64,000 nt of DNA from Streptococcus cuniculi. GTDB lineage: Bacteria > Bacillota > Bacilli > Lactobacillales > Streptococcaceae. Shown here one piece after another: positions 38,180 through 49,177 of this stretch. The stretch is from NCBI RefSeq assembly GCF_004570575.1, contig NZ_SPPD01000003.1, forward strand, positions 62,001 to 126,000, written 5' to 3'. The position numbers were made by a program, and so were the translations under genes. The notes beneath the pieces are model-generated. The model did no database searches and was not told the DNA's origin. It was given only the letters and a program-made list of their open reading frames with translations. Each line of letters opens with the position of its first letter. Position 1 is the first letter of the stretch.

Positions 38180-38692
38180 TTAGTTCTCTTTTCTTTCAAA
38201 TATTCTCACGGTGAAGTCAACTGGATTTTCTGCATCTCGCTCGTATCGTGTCACGCCGACTTCCTCAAATACAGACCAATCAAAGGTCGTTGGAAAATAA
38301 GTGTCTCCTTCAAAGCTAGCATGAATATCCGTCTTTACAAGCTCATCTGTATAGGCTTCAAAAGCTGTGAATATCTGTCCTCCGCCAATCACGTAAAGAT
38401 TTTTATCCTGCTTCTCATACCAGTCCAACACCTCTTCAACACTATGCATCACGAGGACACGTTCATGCTCCACTTGGTAATCCGTATCGTGCGTCAGGAT
38501 AATCGAGATACGATTGGGAAGCACACGCTTGCCCATACCGTCAAAGGTGACCCGTCCCATAACCATTGCGTGACCGGTCGTTGTCTGCTTGAAATGCTCT
38601 AAATCAGCTTTCAATGACCAAGGGAGACTTCCTTCTTTACCAATCAAACCTTGTTCATCCTGTGCCCAAATGGCTGAAATCTTCTTTGTCAT
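38180..38692 (-). CDS. folA: Dihydrofolate reductase
   Basis: A 170-residue protein with the DHFR start (ISAIWAQDEQGLIGKEGSLP, with WSLKADLEHFK), the NADPH region GHAMVMGRVTFDGMG and VIGGGQIFTAF. It reduces dihydrofolate to tetrahydrofolate with NADPH, and is the target of trimethoprim. Resistance changes cannot be judged without a reference. It is upstream of the small membrane-protein gene and clpX; thyA lies 118 bp further upstream. Confidence 0.97.
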   Translation of the reverse strand: MTKKISAIWAQDEQGLIGKEGSLPWSLKADLEHFKQTTTGHAMVMGRVTFDGMGKRVLPNRISIILTHDTDYQVEHERVLVMHSVEEVLDWYEKQDKNLYVIGGGQIFTAFEAYTDELVKTDIHASFEGDTYFPTTFDWSVFEEVGVTRYERDAENPVDFTVRIFERKEN

Positions 38693-38809
38693 TGTCTCTT
38701 CCTTTTTTTAGTTTAACTTGACTATATTCTATCAAAATTCGACAAAAAATGCAGAGACTAGGCATGGCCTAGCACCCTGATTTACTATTCTATTGTTGGT
38801 ATTCACCCA

Positions 38810-39649
38810 TTAAATCGCTAAATCAAACTTCAGTTGTGGTTTCACTGGATTATAATCGACCAGCTCAAAATCTTCTGGCTTGATGTCATAGAAATTAGTC
38901 CCGTATGGTACATTCAAAATCAAACGTGGCCGGCAATCACTCGGAGTGCGGTTGAGTAATTCGTTTGCCTGTTCAAATTGGTTGTCATAGATGTGCAGGT
39001 TGTTAATAAAATAGAAGAATTTCCCAACCTTCCAACCGAAGTGTTTGGCAATCATCATCTGAAGAGCCACGTACTGCATGGCATTGATATGGTGAGCAAC
39101 CAGCATATCATTACTGCGCTGGGTAAGGGTCGCATCCAGATACATCTCACCGTCCACGCGTCTGACATCAAACATGGTCTGAAAGGCACAAGGCAATAGC
39201 CCCTCTGTCTCCTCAAAAGCCTCATAATCCCAGAGAGAAATGATATTGCGACGGTTCCAAGGATTGTCTGCCAGCTGTTTGAGAATCTTATCCATAATCT
39301 GATGCTTCTTGACAACAGCCCCGTAGCGCTCACCGATAGTGCCTGTTTCTCCCACTTCCCAGTCATTCCAGTAGGTCACGCCATACTTGTCATTTAGAAC
39401 AGAAAGACTATTGGTCTGGTCTTGGTAAATCCAGCAGACTTCCTTAATAGCTGACTTGATGGGAATCGGACGCAGGGTGGTAATGGGAAACTCTCCCTTT
39501 GATAAGTCATACTCAGCAAAAGAGCCTGTAATGTACTTGGAATTGGCGACATTGCCATCCTTATAACGAGGGCGAGCATTTTCTGAAAAGACACCTTCGT
39601 TCATGATTTTTTGGATATTTTCTTTAAAAATGATATCTGCTTTTGTCAT
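38810..39649 (-). CDS. thyA: Thymidylate synthase
   Basis: A 279-residue protein. The active-site Cys lies in [13 protein letters not shown] and the folate/dUMP contacts in [39 protein letters not shown] is the C-terminal region. It methylates dUMP to dTMP using methylene-tetrahydrofolate and yields dihydrofolate, the substrate of the neighbouring FolA. It has its own ribosome site and may be a separate transcript. Confidence 0.97.
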   Translation of the reverse strand: MTKADIIFKENIQKIMNEGVFSENARPRYKDGNVANSKYITGSFAEYDLSKGEFPITTLRPIPIKSAIKEVCWIYQDQTNSLSVLNDKYGVTYWNDWEVGETGTIGERYGAVVKKHQIMDKILKQLADNPWNRRNIISLWDYEAFEETEGLLPCAFQTMFDVRRVDGEMYLDATLTQRSNDMLVAHHINAMQYVALQMMIAKHFGWKVGKFFYFINNLHIYDNQFEQANELLNRTPSDCRPRLILNVPYGTNFYDIKPEDFELVDYNPVKPQLKFDLAI

Positions 39650-39754
39650 GAATCTAGTATATCACTTCTCTAGTATTTTGTCCTTTTTCTAATGTCTCGG
39701 TGGATAGAAAAAGAAGCAGGGACAAATCCCAACCTCCTGTTCGTTTTTTAATCC

Positions 39755-40714
39755 CTATTTCAAGACAAGCGATGCGGCACCAAGAACACCTGCATCATTT
39801 CCTAAATTTGCTAGGGCAAGTTTGGTCGTTTGAGCAATCTGAGGGAAGGAATTTTGAAGGTAGACTTCGTTCACCCCTTCTAGCAAGAAGTCACCTGCTG
39901 CTGAAACACCACCACCAAGGACGATGTAGGCTGGATTCAAGACTGCTGCGATATTGGCACACGCTGTCCCCAAGTAACGGCAGAAATTGCGGTAGACGAT
40001 AAGAGCAAGGTCATCTCCTTCTTTAGCAAGGTCAAAGACATCTTTTGCAGTCACCTCTTGACCATCGTCAATGCGTTTTTTCAATTCTGCATCGCCTGCG
40101 TAAGTATCTGCATAACGGCGAGTTAGGTTCACGATACCAGTTGCTGAGGCAACAGTTTCCAAACATCCTTTTTTACCACAGGTACAGGCAATTGGGGCTT
40201 CAAAATCAACGGTGATGTGACCAAGTTCACCTCCAGCACCACCAAATCCGTGAATGAGGTTGCCGTCTGCGATGACACCGCCACCGACACCTGTTCCAAG
40301 GGTCATAAAGACAACGTCAGGATTATTGCTTCCTGCACCAACCCACTGCTCACCTAGAGCAGCTACGTTGGCATCATTATCGATGAAAAATGGTAAGCCA
40401 ATTGCTGTTTCAATCTGTTCTTTAATTGGCTGTAAGGTTTTCCAGTTGAGGTTGTAAGCTCCGATAACCGTTCCTGCATTGCTATCGACTACACCTGGGG
40501 AACCCATACCGATCCCTAGGAAATCATCTTTTGTCAACTGGTGTGTTTCAAAATGATACTTAATACTGTCGATGATATCTGGCACGATATGGCTACCTTC
40601 GTCTAAAATATTGGTCTTAATCGACCATTTTTCTTGAATGTCGCCTTGAACTGTCAAAATCGCAAATTTCACAGAGGTGCCACCAAGGTCAATACCAATA
40701 ATTTTCTTTGCCAT
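39755..40714 (-). CDS. glk: ROK-family glucokinase
   Basis: A 319-residue protein. The ATP motif is IGIDLGGTSVKFAI, the catalytic Asp sits in FFIDNDANVAAL, and the ROK zinc cluster reads CTCGKKGCLE after the HITVDF segment. It phosphorylates free glucose in the cytoplasm; in Firmicutes the enzyme also influences catabolite repression. It ends near a weak hairpin that may be a terminator (39,700-39,745). Confidence 0.95.
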   Translation of the reverse strand: MAKKIIGIDLGGTSVKFAILTVQGDIQEKWSIKTNILDEGSHIVPDIIDSIKYHFETHQLTKDDFLGIGMGSPGVVDSNAGTVIGAYNLNWKTLQPIKEQIETAIGLPFFIDNDANVAALGEQWVGAGSNNPDVVFMTLGTGVGGGVIADGNLIHGFGGAGGELGHITVDFEAPIACTCGKKGCLETVASATGIVNLTRRYADTYAGDAELKKRIDDGQEVTAKDVFDLAKEGDDLALIVYRNFCRYLGTACANIAAVLNPAYIVLGGGVSAAGDFLLEGVNEVYLQNSFPQIAQTTKLALANLGNDAGVLGAASLVLK

Positions 40715-40779
40715 AAGATACTCCTTATAAAATAATTCTTCGCCTCATTATATCACATTGCAAAGGTTTGCACTACATT

Positions 40780-41115
40780 TTACCGAAAAATATATAGTAA
40801 AATCAAAAATTGTAAGTGAAGTAGGAAACGACCTGCGCTAAACAAGAAGGTGTAGACAAACTGAGCCCCTTCTCTCGTCCCATTATAAAGAAAGAGGCTG
40901 GAAATCAGGGTAAATCCTAGAGCAAAGCCTACCATTTGCAAGGGATCGTAGCCTTGACAGTAGGAAATCAGAATCACAAGCAAAAGCAAACAAGCTCCTA
41001 GAGTCAGAAAAAGGCAGAGGCGGTTCATCCGCTTGGTCTTGAAATAGCTGTATGTGGCAGCTAGTAAAGTCACAATCAGATAAATCCCCATATAGGCTAT
41101 CATGATGATTTTCAT
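40780..41115 (-). CDS. Membrane protein of unknown function, 111 aa
   Basis: Four hydrophobic segments (IAYMGIYLIVTLLAATYSYF, LCLFLTLGACLLLLVILISY, MVGFALGFTLISSLFLYNG, RFLLHLQFLILLYIF). No motif is recognised. It lies 21 bp after the ABC-F gene and may share its transcript. It is intact. Confidence 0.7.
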   Translation of the reverse strand: MKIIMIAYMGIYLIVTLLAATYSYFKTKRMNRLCLFLTLGACLLLLVILISYCQGYDPLQMVGFALGFTLISSLFLYNGTREGAQFVYTFLFSAGRFLLHLQFLILLYIFR

Positions 41116-41136
41116 ATCAACTTCTCTCCTGTCACA

Positions 41137-43008
41137 CTAGCCTTCACTCAATTCGCTGAGGTACTCATAGCGTTCGTATTTTTCAAGCAGAACTTCATTT
41201 TGCGCCTCTAATTCCTTTTGCAAGTCTGATAGCCGTGTAAAATCACTACCACAGGTCTGCATGGCAGCTTCGATTTCTGCTATGCTTTCTTCTAAAGTTG
41301 CAATATCCTCTTCAATGGTCGCCCATTCCTGCTTTTCAAAGTAGGACATACGTTTTTGTTTGCCACATACCTTTTCCTGCTTTTCTTTGACAGGAGTCGC
41401 TGCAGTTGCTGCTACAGATGCTAGAAAGGCCTTTTCATCCAGATAATCCGTATAATTTCCAAAGAAGGTCCGAACACCCACCTCTTCAAAGGCTAAGATT
41501 TTAGTTGCGACCTTATCTAGGAAATAACGATCGTGGCTGACCGTAATGACGGGACCTGCAAAGCCTAAGAGAAAATGCTCCAATACAGTCAAGGTCTCAA
41601 TGTCAAGGTCATTGGTCGGCTCATCAAGTAGTAAGACATTCGGGCGTTCTAACAAGATTTTCAAGAGATAGAGCCTTTTTTTCTCACCGCCCGACAGCTT
41701 TTGAATCAGTGTTCCGTGGGTGTTGCGTGGAAAGAGAAATTGCTCCAAAAGTTCTGCAATCGAGACCATACCTGAGGTGGTTTCGGCTTCTTCTGCCACC
41801 TCTTGAAGAAAATTGATGACCCGCTTATTTTCATCCAATCCCTGAATCTGCTGGGAGAAATAGCCGACACGGATGGTCTCTCCTACAATCAATTGACCGC
41901 CTGTAGGCTGTATTTGACCTGCAATCAGATTGAGTAGCGTAGACTTGCCTCTTCCGTTATCACCGACAATTCCAATTCGATCTTTGTTTTGAACCAGCAA
42001 ATCAAAGTGGCTTAAAATCGTCTTAGCCGGATAGGCAAAATCCACCTGCTTGAACTCGATGACTTTTTTTCCGATACGGCTGGTTTCAAAATTGATTTCC
42101 AGATTGCTGTCTTCATTCTTGTAAGCCAAGTCCGATTTCAAATCATGAAAGCGATTGATCCGCGCTTGTTGCTTGGTTGCTCGTGCCTGAGGCTGTCTGC
42201 GCATCCAGTCCAATTCCTGCTTGTACAGCTGTTCTTTTTTATGGCGCAGCGCTGCATCACGCTCGTCCTGCTCTGCTTTCAAGCGGACATAATCTTGATA
42301 ATTCCCTTGATACTCGGTTAGACTAGCACGGTCTAGTTCAAAAATTCGGGTTGCCACATTATCCAAAAAATAACGGTCATGGGTAATGAAAAGGACTGTC
42401 TTTTTAGCCTGTTTCAAGAAAGTCGTCAGCCACTCGATCGTCTCAATATCGAGATGATTGGTCGGCTCATCAAGAAGCAACAAATCATCATCTCCTAATA
42501 GGACTTGTGCCAACTGCACCCGGCGGCGCAGACCACCTGACAAGTCTCCCACACGTTGGTTGGTATCGTTCAAGCCAAGTTTTGACAAAACAGTCTTAAT
42601 CTGATGCTCAATGTCCCAAGCATTCAGCGCATCCATTTCTGCCATGGTCTTCTCTAATCTTGCTTGGTTTTCCTCGCTATAATCTGTAACGAGGTGCTCA
42701 TACTGACGAATGAGCTGGATTTCCCGTAAATCTGATGACAAAACTGTATCTAAAATCGTCTTGTCATCCTCAAACTCAGGCTCTTGGGTCAAATAGGCAA
42801 TCGTATAGTCATTTTTTGTCCGAAAAGGAGAGACATCGCCATCAAAGCCCAGCTTACCAAACAAGACATCCAGTAGCGTTGTTTTCCCTGTTCCATTGAC
42901 CCCGATAATTCCGATACGGTCGTAGGAATGAATGATAAAGGAGATATCTGAAAAAACGGTCTTGTCTCCCATCGACTTGGATAATTTTTCAACGATAAAA
43001 TCACTCAT
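41137..43008 (-). CDS. ABC-F family ATPase, Uup-like
   Basis: 623 residues, soluble, with two ABC domains: Walker [10 protein letters not shown] and GDNGRGKST, signatures [10 protein letters not shown] and [10 protein letters not shown], Walker [13 protein letters not shown] and [12 protein letters not shown]. The two domains are joined by the ABC-F linker (basic, [14 protein letters not shown]). The C-terminal coiled coil ([20 protein letters not shown]) is that of Uup-type members. ABC-F proteins act on the ribosome. It overlaps cca by 8 bp at the end of the DUF1149-degV-dapB-cca cluster. Confidence 0.92.
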   Translation of the reverse strand: MSDFIVEKLSKSMGDKTVFSDISFIIHSYDRIGIIGVNGTGKTTLLDVLFGKLGFDGDVSPFRTKNDYTIAYLTQEPEFEDDKTILDTVLSSDLREIQLIRQYEHLVTDYSEENQARLEKTMAEMDALNAWDIEHQIKTVLSKLGLNDTNQRVGDLSGGLRRRVQLAQVLLGDDDLLLLDEPTNHLDIETIEWLTTFLKQAKKTVLFITHDRYFLDNVATRIFELDRASLTEYQGNYQDYVRLKAEQDERDAALRHKKEQLYKQELDWMRRQPQARATKQQARINRFHDLKSDLAYKNEDSNLEINFETSRIGKKVIEFKQVDFAYPAKTILSHFDLLVQNKDRIGIVGDNGRGKSTLLNLIAGQIQPTGGQLIVGETIRVGYFSQQIQGLDENKRVINFLQEVAEEAETTSGMVSIAELLEQFLFPRNTHGTLIQKLSGGEKKRLYLLKILLERPNVLLLDEPTNDLDIETLTVLEHFLLGFAGPVITVSHDRYFLDKVATKILAFEEVGVRTFFGNYTDYLDEKAFLASVAATAATPVKEKQEKVCGKQKRMSYFEKQEWATIEEDIATLEESIAEIEAAMQTCGSDFTRLSDLQKELEAQNEVLLEKYERYEYLSELSEG

Positions 43009-44212
43009 TCTCTATCTTCTCCTTTAGAAAGGCCATGATTGGCGCAACCTCATTGGCCAAGTCTCCCTCGACAATCGCATGCTCTACCTCATTTAGTAAG
43101 CGACCAAGAAGCGGTCCCTGTTTAATCTGTAAGGTCGTCATCACATCGCCACCCTTGACCACAATCTCATGCTTATCATGAATAGTCAAAGACTCATCCA
43201 TCGTATCAATTAGTTTGTAATCAACAGCCAGCTCTTGGGCCTGTCTAACCTCTTCTACCAGATAGAGCAACTCCTTCCCGTACCGATAGCAGGTCTGCTT
43301 GGTCACAGAATCTTGCTTGCGCAAGTGGTAAATCTCTACTAGCTTTATCACTGTCCGCTGAAAATCATTGCTGGTTTTCCAGTGCTTGAGGAAGGATTTG
43401 GCATCTTTAATTTCCAGATAAACGATCAACACTGCCCAAGCCTGTTCTGATGTCTGAAAGATAAAGTCTTCTGCAAAGGAGGCAAGAAAGGCTGTTAAGT
43501 GCTTCTCCTTCCCTTTCATATCAGGCAGGTAATCATAAGCTTTTGAAGCAACCAAAGCTTCCATTCCCCTGCGCCAGCCTTTTGCTAGTAAAAGTTTATC
43601 AAATTCGACGAAAATGCGTTCAACCGATATCTTCTCTAAGAGAGGCGCTGTTTCTTTCATGGCCTCAAAAGTCGCTTCTTCGATGCTAAACTCAAGGCTT
43701 GCCGCAAATCGGAAACCACGCATAATCCGCAAAGCATCTTCGTTAAAACGCTCGGTCGCAGTGCCGACTGCCCGCAAGGTCTTCTGTTCTAAATCCTGTA
43801 AGCCATCAAACTTATCAATAATTCTCGCTTCTTCATCCAAGGCAAAGGCATTGACCGTAAAATCACGGCGTTTCAGATCCTCTTCCAAAGAGCGCACAAA
43901 AGCCACCTGACTTGGACGACGGTAGTCAACATAGACATCCTCTGTCCGAAAAGTCGTGATTTCATACTCACCATGGTCTTCTAAAACCAATACTGTCCCA
44001 TGCTCAATTCCCACGTCAATCGTGCGTGGAAAAATAGCCTTTGTCTCTTCTGGATAGCTCGATGAGGCAATGTCTACATCGTGAATGGGCCGTCCTAAAA
44101 TCGCATCTCGCACCGAACCTCCGACAAAATACGCCTCAAAGCCCGCTTGTTTTATTTTCTCTAAAATCGGCAAAGCCTCCTGAAATTCAGAAGGCAGATT
44201 GTGTAATCTCAT
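43001..44212 (-). CDS. cca: CCA tRNA nucleotidyltransferase
   Basis: A 403-residue class II enzyme. The catalytic head has [20 protein letters not shown] and DIAS (metal-binding DxD), then [12 protein letters not shown] and the template motif [13 protein letters not shown]. It adds or repairs the 3'-CCA end of tRNAs. It overlaps dapB by 4 bp (ATGA) and precedes the ABC-F gene, an arrangement common in streptococci. Confidence 0.96.
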   Translation of the reverse strand: MRLHNLPSEFQEALPILEKIKQAGFEAYFVGGSVRDAILGRPIHDVDIASSSYPEETKAIFPRTIDVGIEHGTVLVLEDHGEYEITTFRTEDVYVDYRRPSQVAFVRSLEEDLKRRDFTVNAFALDEEARIIDKFDGLQDLEQKTLRAVGTATERFNEDALRIMRGFRFAASLEFSIEEATFEAMKETAPLLEKISVERIFVEFDKLLLAKGWRRGMEALVASKAYDYLPDMKGKEKHLTAFLASFAEDFIFQTSEQAWAVLIVYLEIKDAKSFLKHWKTSNDFQRTVIKLVEIYHLRKQDSVTKQTCYRYGKELLYLVEEVRQAQELAVDYKLIDTMDESLTIHDKHEIVVKGGDVMTTLQIKQGPLLGRLLNEVEHAIVEGDLANEVAPIMAFLKEKIENE

Positions 44213-44976
44213 AATAACTGTTCCAAACCATAAACGAGTTGTTCTCGTCTGACTACTTCTTTTATTCCTAAATTCACACCGCTCATAAAGGAGCTACGAT
44301 CATACGAATCATGGCGAATGGTCAAACCCTCACCCTGCGCCCCGAAAATGACTTCTTGATGCGCAACTAAGCCCGGCAAACGAACCGAGTGAATCCTCAT
44401 GCCGTCAAACGCTGCACCTCGTGCGCCTGCCATAAGTTCTTCTTCATCTGCTAGACCCTGCTGCTGACGCGCTCGAACCTGTGAAATCAACTCTGCTGTC
44501 TTAATCGCTGTTCCGCTCGGCGCATCTTTTTTCTTGTCATGATGAAGCTCAATAATTTCTAGATTTGGGAAATACTTAGCTGCCTGTGCTGCAAATTGCA
44601 TGAGTAAAATGGCTCCAATGGCAAAGTTTGGGGCAATCAAACCTCCAATCTTCTTCTCAGCAGACAAGGCAATCAACTCTTCGATTTCTTCTGGGGTAAA
44701 GCCCGTTGTTCCCACAACAGGTGCAAAGCCATTTTCCAAAGCGAACTTGCTATTTTCATAAGCGAAGGCTGGCGATGTAAAATCGACCCAAACATCCGCT
44801 GAAAAACCAATCAAAGCTTCTTTTGAGGTAAAAACAGGTACACCGTCAATCTCTGTTTCTGTCGCACACGGATCAACCAAGGCAGCAAGTGCCAAGTCCT
44901 TATCCTCGTTAATCATGTTGAGGGCAGTCGAGCCCATTCTCCCCTTAAAACCTGCGATAATTACTTGAATTGTCAT
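44209..44976 (-). CDS. dapB: 4-hydroxy-tetrahydrodipicolinate reductase
   Basis: A 255-residue protein with the nucleotide motif [13 protein letters not shown] and the substrate/catalytic region [20 protein letters not shown]. It performs the NAD(P)H-dependent reduction in the lysine/diaminopimelate pathway. It lies between degV and cca in a close-packed operon. The first Gly of the usual GxxGxxG is Phe-flanked but intact in pattern. Confidence 0.96.
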   Translation of the reverse strand: MTIQVIIAGFKGRMGSTALNMINEDKDLALAALVDPCATETEIDGVPVFTSKEALIGFSADVWVDFTSPAFAYENSKFALENGFAPVVGTTGFTPEEIEELIALSAEKKIGGLIAPNFAIGAILLMQFAAQAAKYFPNLEIIELHHDKKKDAPSGTAIKTAELISQVRARQQQGLADEEELMAGARGAAFDGMRIHSVRLPGLVAHQEVIFGAQGEGLTIRHDSYDRSSFMSGVNLGIKEVVRREQLVYGLEQLL

Positions 44977-44985
44977 CCACTACTC

Positions 44986-45834
44986 CTAGTCAATAATCGG
45001 TGAAATACCAAAGGCAATCGCCCCTTCACCCAAGTGCGTACCAATGACCGAGCCAAAAGATACAATCGGCAAATGCCATTCGATACCATTTTCTTGTAAT
45101 AATTCTTTAAATTCTTCTGCTTTTTGCGGTGCATTGGCATGAATCACAGCAATCTGATAAGAGCCATTCTTGGTCTCTTCTTGCAAGATTTCTAATAAAC
45201 GTTTGACTGCTTTTTTCTCGGTACGAACCTTCTCATAGACCTCAATCTTACCTTCATCTGTAAAGTACAAAATCGGCTTGATACTGAGCAAGTTCCCTAA
45301 TAGCGCAGCTCCATTTGAAAGACGCCCACCCTTGACCAAATGATCCAGATCATCAACCATGATAAAGGCTTTAGTCCCTGCAATCTCTTGCTCTAGCTTA
45401 TCCAAGATTTCCTCAAACGGCACACCAGCTTCACAACGTTTAAAGATTGTCTCCACCATCATACCAAGCGGCGCTGAGGTAATCTTGCTGTCCGGAAAGG
45501 CAATGGTCATCCCGTCAAATTCATCCTTGAGATACTGGATATTTTGATAAAAGCCAGAAATACCAGATGACAAGAAAAGTCCAATCACATGCGTATAGCC
45601 TTCTTTTTGTAAACGATCTAGGGTTTCTTCTAGCTCTGAGAGGCTTGGCTGACTGGTCTTTGGCAACTCTGCTTCTGCTGCCATTTTCTGGTAAAATTCT
45701 TCAACACTTAAATCTTTTCCCTCGATATAGGTCTTATTGCCAATTGTGACAGGAATCGTTAATACAAACAAATGCTCATTTTGTGCGGCATCCTGTAGCA
45801 CAGCTGATGAGTCTGTAATGACTGCTAATTTCAT
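44986..45834 (-). CDS. DegV family fatty-acid-binding protein
   Basis: A 282-residue protein with the DegV start ([11 protein letters not shown]), the lipid-binding TSQPSLSE motif and [15 protein letters not shown]. In Gram-positives such proteins (FakB type) present fatty acids to the FakA kinase. Specificity cannot be read from sequence. One base separates it from DUF1149. Confidence 0.92.
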   Translation of the reverse strand: MKLAVITDSSAVLQDAAQNEHLFVLTIPVTIGNKTYIEGKDLSVEEFYQKMAAEAELPKTSQPSLSELEETLDRLQKEGYTHVIGLFLSSGISGFYQNIQYLKDEFDGMTIAFPDSKITSAPLGMMVETIFKRCEAGVPFEEILDKLEQEIAGTKAFIMVDDLDHLVKGGRLSNGAALLGNLLSIKPILYFTDEGKIEVYEKVRTEKKAVKRLLEILQEETKNGSYQIAVIHANAPQKAEEFKELLQENGIEWHLPIVSFGSVIGTHLGEGAIAFGISPIID

Positions 45835-45835
45835 T

Positions 45836-46210
45836 CTAAATCTCCAAATTCACACCCGGGGCATCCAGGGCGATTTCTGTTACTTCATAGGTTAAACGTT
45901 GCAAGATATCCAAGAGCGGATTGACTAAGAATCGTTTGTCCTCTTCACTAAATTCATCCACTTCTCGAACCAACTGTTCCAAAATATACACACCTTGGCT
46001 CATAGCTCCTGAAATCACAAAGTGATCCAAGACGATCATAAACCGCAAGATGACCACGATTGAGGTTTTATTCTCTTGGGCATTGTGTTCAACCAATTGA
46101 AAATCGACTGTTAATCGAGTCGTTGGAACGCCATTTTTTTCTTCCCATTCTAGATTACGGGCATCAAAATGATACTGATTGACTAGTGCCTTTTCACGAA
46201 TTACGTTCAT
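45836..46210 (-). CDS. DUF1149 family protein
   Basis: A 124-residue protein found throughout streptococci with SecB-like strands ([39 protein letters not shown]). Function is not established. It is the first gene of the degV-dapB-cca-ABC-F cluster. Confidence 0.88.
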   Translation of the reverse strand: MNVIREKALVNQYHFDARNLEWEEKNGVPTTRLTVDFQLVEHNAQENKTSIVVILRFMIVLDHFVISGAMSQGVYILEQLVREVDEFSEEDKRFLVNPLLDILQRLTYEVTEIALDAPGVNLEI

Positions 46211-46270
46211 AGTATTCTCCTCAAAATGGTAATACGAATATTATACCATATTTTTTGTGAAACTGAGAAA

Positions 46271-46298
46271 AAACCTTATCGATTCAACGATAAGGTTT
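46271..46298 (-). terminator. Terminator after fruA
   Basis: Arms AAACCTTATCG and CGATAAGGTTT with a 6-base loop, flanked by an A-run that becomes a T-run on the minus strand. Confidence 0.8.
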
Positions 46299-46310
46299 AC
46301 TATTGTTTAT

Positions 46311-48269
46311 CTATTTCGCCTTACGCAAAGCACCAAATAGGACACCTGATACAATTGCTCCGATAAGGACAAAGACAAGGTAAAGAAGCGGATTGCTAGT
46401 GAGCGCAATGACGAAGATTCCACCGTGTGGTGCCATTAACTTGATACCAGACAAGCCGACTAAAGCTCCTGTAAGGGCTGAACCTGCGACAAAACTTGGG
46501 ATGGCACGTGCTGGGTCAGCTGCACCAAACGGAATCGCACCTTCGGTAATGAATGACAAGCCCATGACAATGTTGGTCAAGCCTGAGTTTCGTTCTTCTT
46601 TGGTGAATTTATCCTTGAACAAGAGGGTCGCAACAAAGACCGCAAGAGGAGGTACCATACCACCTGCCATAACCGCTGCCATAGCAACAGAGCCACCATT
46701 TGCAACGGTTGCTGCAAGAGTTCCTGTACCAAAAACGTAGGCTGCTTTATTAACCGGACCACCCATATCTACGGCCATCATGCCCCCAAGGACAAGCCCG
46801 AGGATAATTGCGGAGCTTCCTTCTAGTCCGCTTAGGAAATCATTCATGCCTGTATTGATAGTGGCCATTGGGATATTGACAAAGAACATCACAAATCCCG
46901 TAATCATCGCACCAAGAAGTGGCAAGAGGAGGATTGATTTGATTCCTTCGAGAGATTTTGGTAAATGTTCCAAGGCTTTTCGCAAGCCAAGAATGACGGC
47001 ACCAGCCAAAAAACCACCGACAAGCGCACCTAGGAAACCAGATGATACAGCTGCTGGAATGTCACCTGTCGCTGCACCAAATGGAATTTTTCCATAGGCA
47101 AGACCATCTTTCGCAATAGCACCAGCTACGAAACCTGCAATCAGACCTGGTTTTTCAGCAATTGAGTAAGCAATGTAACCTGCAAGAAGTGGCAACATGA
47201 AACCAAAGGCCGCACTACCAATCTGCATGAACATCGATGCTAATTCATTGTAAGAACCAAGGCTAGAAAGACTGTCTTGGGGCACACCCATGACATTATC
47301 GATGAGAAAGGCAAGTGCAATCAAGATACCGCCACCGATAACGAATGGTAACATTTGTGACACACCACTCATCAAGTGCTTGTAAAAGGCTTTTCCAAGA
47401 CTCAATTTCTCAGCAGCCTCTTCTACACTAGCCTCTTCTTTGGCTTGATAGGTGTTTGCTTCGCCTTTTAGGACGATGTTAAGCAATTCTTCTGTCTTTT
47501 TGATACCGTCTGCTACTGGACGAGATACGAGTGGTTTACCATTGAAACGTGCCATTTCAACCGCCTTATCTGCTGCAATGATAACACCCTTAGCACGCTT
47601 GATATCGTCTGTTGTCAATTTATTACCAATACCAGATGCACCATTGGTTTCCACCTTGATGTCTACGCCCATTTCAGCAGCTTGTTTTTTGAGAGCTTCT
47701 TCTGCCATGTAGGTATGGGCAATCCCTGTCGTACAAGCTGTCACGGCTACGATGAAGGCTTTTTCAGCTACTGTACTGGTTTGCTCTGCCACCACTTCAC
47801 TTTCTGCTTTATCAGCTGCTTCAGCCTCATCAAAGACGGCAACCACATCCGCTGGAGATGAAACCTGACGGAGTTTATCTGCAAATCCTGGCTTCATCAA
47901 GTATTTAGACAATTCTGCCAGAGCAGCCAAGTGAGTATCGTTAGCCCCTTCTGGCGCTGCAATCATAAAGAACAAGTCCGTTGGCTGACCGTCCAAACTC
48001 TCGTAGTCCACACCTTTGTTTGATTTGGCAAAGAGAACGGTTGCTTCCTTAACCGCTGCATTTTTACTATGAGGCATGGCAATCCCGTCACCGAGCCCTG
48101 TTGTGGTCTGAGCCTCACGGTTCATAATACCTGTCTTAAAAGCTGCAGCATCACTGACTACGCCGTGCTCAGCAAGGCTAGTAATCATTTCATCAATGAC
48201 AGCTTCTTTTGTTGTTGCTTGTAAATCCAGCAACATCGCGTCCTGTTTCAAGACATCTTGAATTTTCAT
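46311..48269 (-). CDS. fruA: PTS fructose transporter EIIABC
   Basis: A 652-residue fusion. EIIA: active His in GLGDGIAMPHSKN (about 64). EIIB: Cys in VTACTTGIAHTYMAEEALKK (about 178). EIIC: membrane domain from about 300 (MLPFVIGGGILIALAFLIDN; GGMMAVDMGGPVNKAAYVFG). It imports fructose as fructose 1-phosphate. Its start overlaps the fruK stop by 4 bp. All three domains are intact. Confidence 0.96.
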   Translation of the reverse strand: MKIQDVLKQDAMLLDLQATTKEAVIDEMITSLAEHGVVSDAAAFKTGIMNREAQTTTGLGDGIAMPHSKNAAVKEATVLFAKSNKGVDYESLDGQPTDLFFMIAAPEGANDTHLAALAELSKYLMKPGFADKLRQVSSPADVVAVFDEAEAADKAESEVVAEQTSTVAEKAFIVAVTACTTGIAHTYMAEEALKKQAAEMGVDIKVETNGASGIGNKLTTDDIKRAKGVIIAADKAVEMARFNGKPLVSRPVADGIKKTEELLNIVLKGEANTYQAKEEASVEEAAEKLSLGKAFYKHLMSGVSQMLPFVIGGGILIALAFLIDNVMGVPQDSLSSLGSYNELASMFMQIGSAAFGFMLPLLAGYIAYSIAEKPGLIAGFVAGAIAKDGLAYGKIPFGAATGDIPAAVSSGFLGALVGGFLAGAVILGLRKALEHLPKSLEGIKSILLLPLLGAMITGFVMFFVNIPMATINTGMNDFLSGLEGSSAIILGLVLGGMMAVDMGGPVNKAAYVFGTGTLAATVANGGSVAMAAVMAGGMVPPLAVFVATLLFKDKFTKEERNSGLTNIVMGLSFITEGAIPFGAADPARAIPSFVAGSALTGALVGLSGIKLMAPHGGIFVIALTSNPLLYLVFVLIGAIVSGVLFGALRKAK

Positions 48270-49177
48270 AGGGTTTCTACCTCCACTTTTTCATACATTT
48301 CCCGAATAAAATCAATACTTGCTAAATCATCTGAGAAAGCTGTTGCGGTCCCGCAAGCCACTCCCCATTTCAGTGCTCCAATCGGATTGTGCGACTTGGT
48401 GTATTCGCCTGCAAAGCCCGCAACCATCGAATCCCCTGCTCCAACTGAATTTTTTACCGTTCCCTTAATCGGTTTAGCAAAATAGGTCGCATCTCCTGTC
48501 ACAAGGAGTGCTCCGTCACCTGCCATGGATACGATGACATTTTTAGCTCCCTTGGCAAGAATTTCTTTGGCGTAGCGCACGATGTCCTCTCGCGAATCAA
48601 ACGTTACACCGAAAATCGCTTCGAGTTCATGATTGTTAGGTTTGACCAAGAGAGGCTCGTGTGTCAAGGAATCGAGCAAGGTTTGACCCTCAAAATCGCA
48701 GATCACTTCTGCACCTGCTTTTTTCGCTTGCGGAATCAAGCGATTGTAAACTTGATTGCCCAGGCTAGCAGGGGCTGAACCCGCAAAGACTACAGTATCG
48801 TCTGCTGTCACATGTGACAAAATATCTTCTAACTCTGCCAACTGCTCGTCGGTCACGACTGGACCTAGACCGTTGATTTCCGTTTCTTGGTCCGCCTTGA
48901 TTTTGACATTGATACGGGTATCTTGGTCCACTTGGACAAACTTTGTCCCAATCGCTTCTGCTACTAGACCATTTTTGATAAATTCTCCCGTAAATCCACC
49001 GACAAAGCCAGTCGCTGTACTGGCATAACCAAGCCGTTGTAAAATCCGGCTGACATTAATTCCCTTACCACCAGCAAAAGTATCGCTACTGTCCATACGA
49101 TTGACCGCGGATGACTCAATATGCGTGAGACGTACAATATAGTCAATCGCAGGGTTTAAGGTGACTGTATAAATCAT
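48266..49177 (-). CDS. fruK: 1-phosphofructokinase
   Basis: A 303-residue PfkB-family kinase: MIYTVTLNPAIDYIVRL, signature GGKGINVSRILQRLG, and the catalytic C-terminal GTVKNSVGAGDSMVAGF. It converts fructose 1-phosphate to fructose 1,6-bisphosphate. It overlaps both fruR and fruA by 4 bp (ATGA), so the three genes are translationally coupled. Confidence 0.95.
   Translation of the reverse strand: MIYTVTLNPAIDYIVRLTHIESSAVNRMDSSDTFAGGKGINVSRILQRLGYASTATGFVGGFTGEFIKNGLVAEAIGTKFVQVDQDTRINVKIKADQETEINGLGPVVTDEQLAELEDILSHVTADDTVVFAGSAPASLGNQVYNRLIPQAKKAGAEVICDFEGQTLLDSLTHEPLLVKPNNHELEAIFGVTFDSREDIVRYAKEILAKGAKNVIVSMAGDGALLVTGDATYFAKPIKGTVKNSVGAGDSMVAGFAGEYTKSHNPIGALKWGVACGTATAFSDDLASIDFIREMYEKVEVETL

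Noticed and set aside
39700..39750. Terminator hairpin downstream of glk
   Set aside because: Pairing by eye is short and interrupted, so it was left out as a separate feature.
46393..47712. Several long plus-strand frames opposite fruA
   Set aside because: Antisense shadows of a strongly biased membrane-protein gene.
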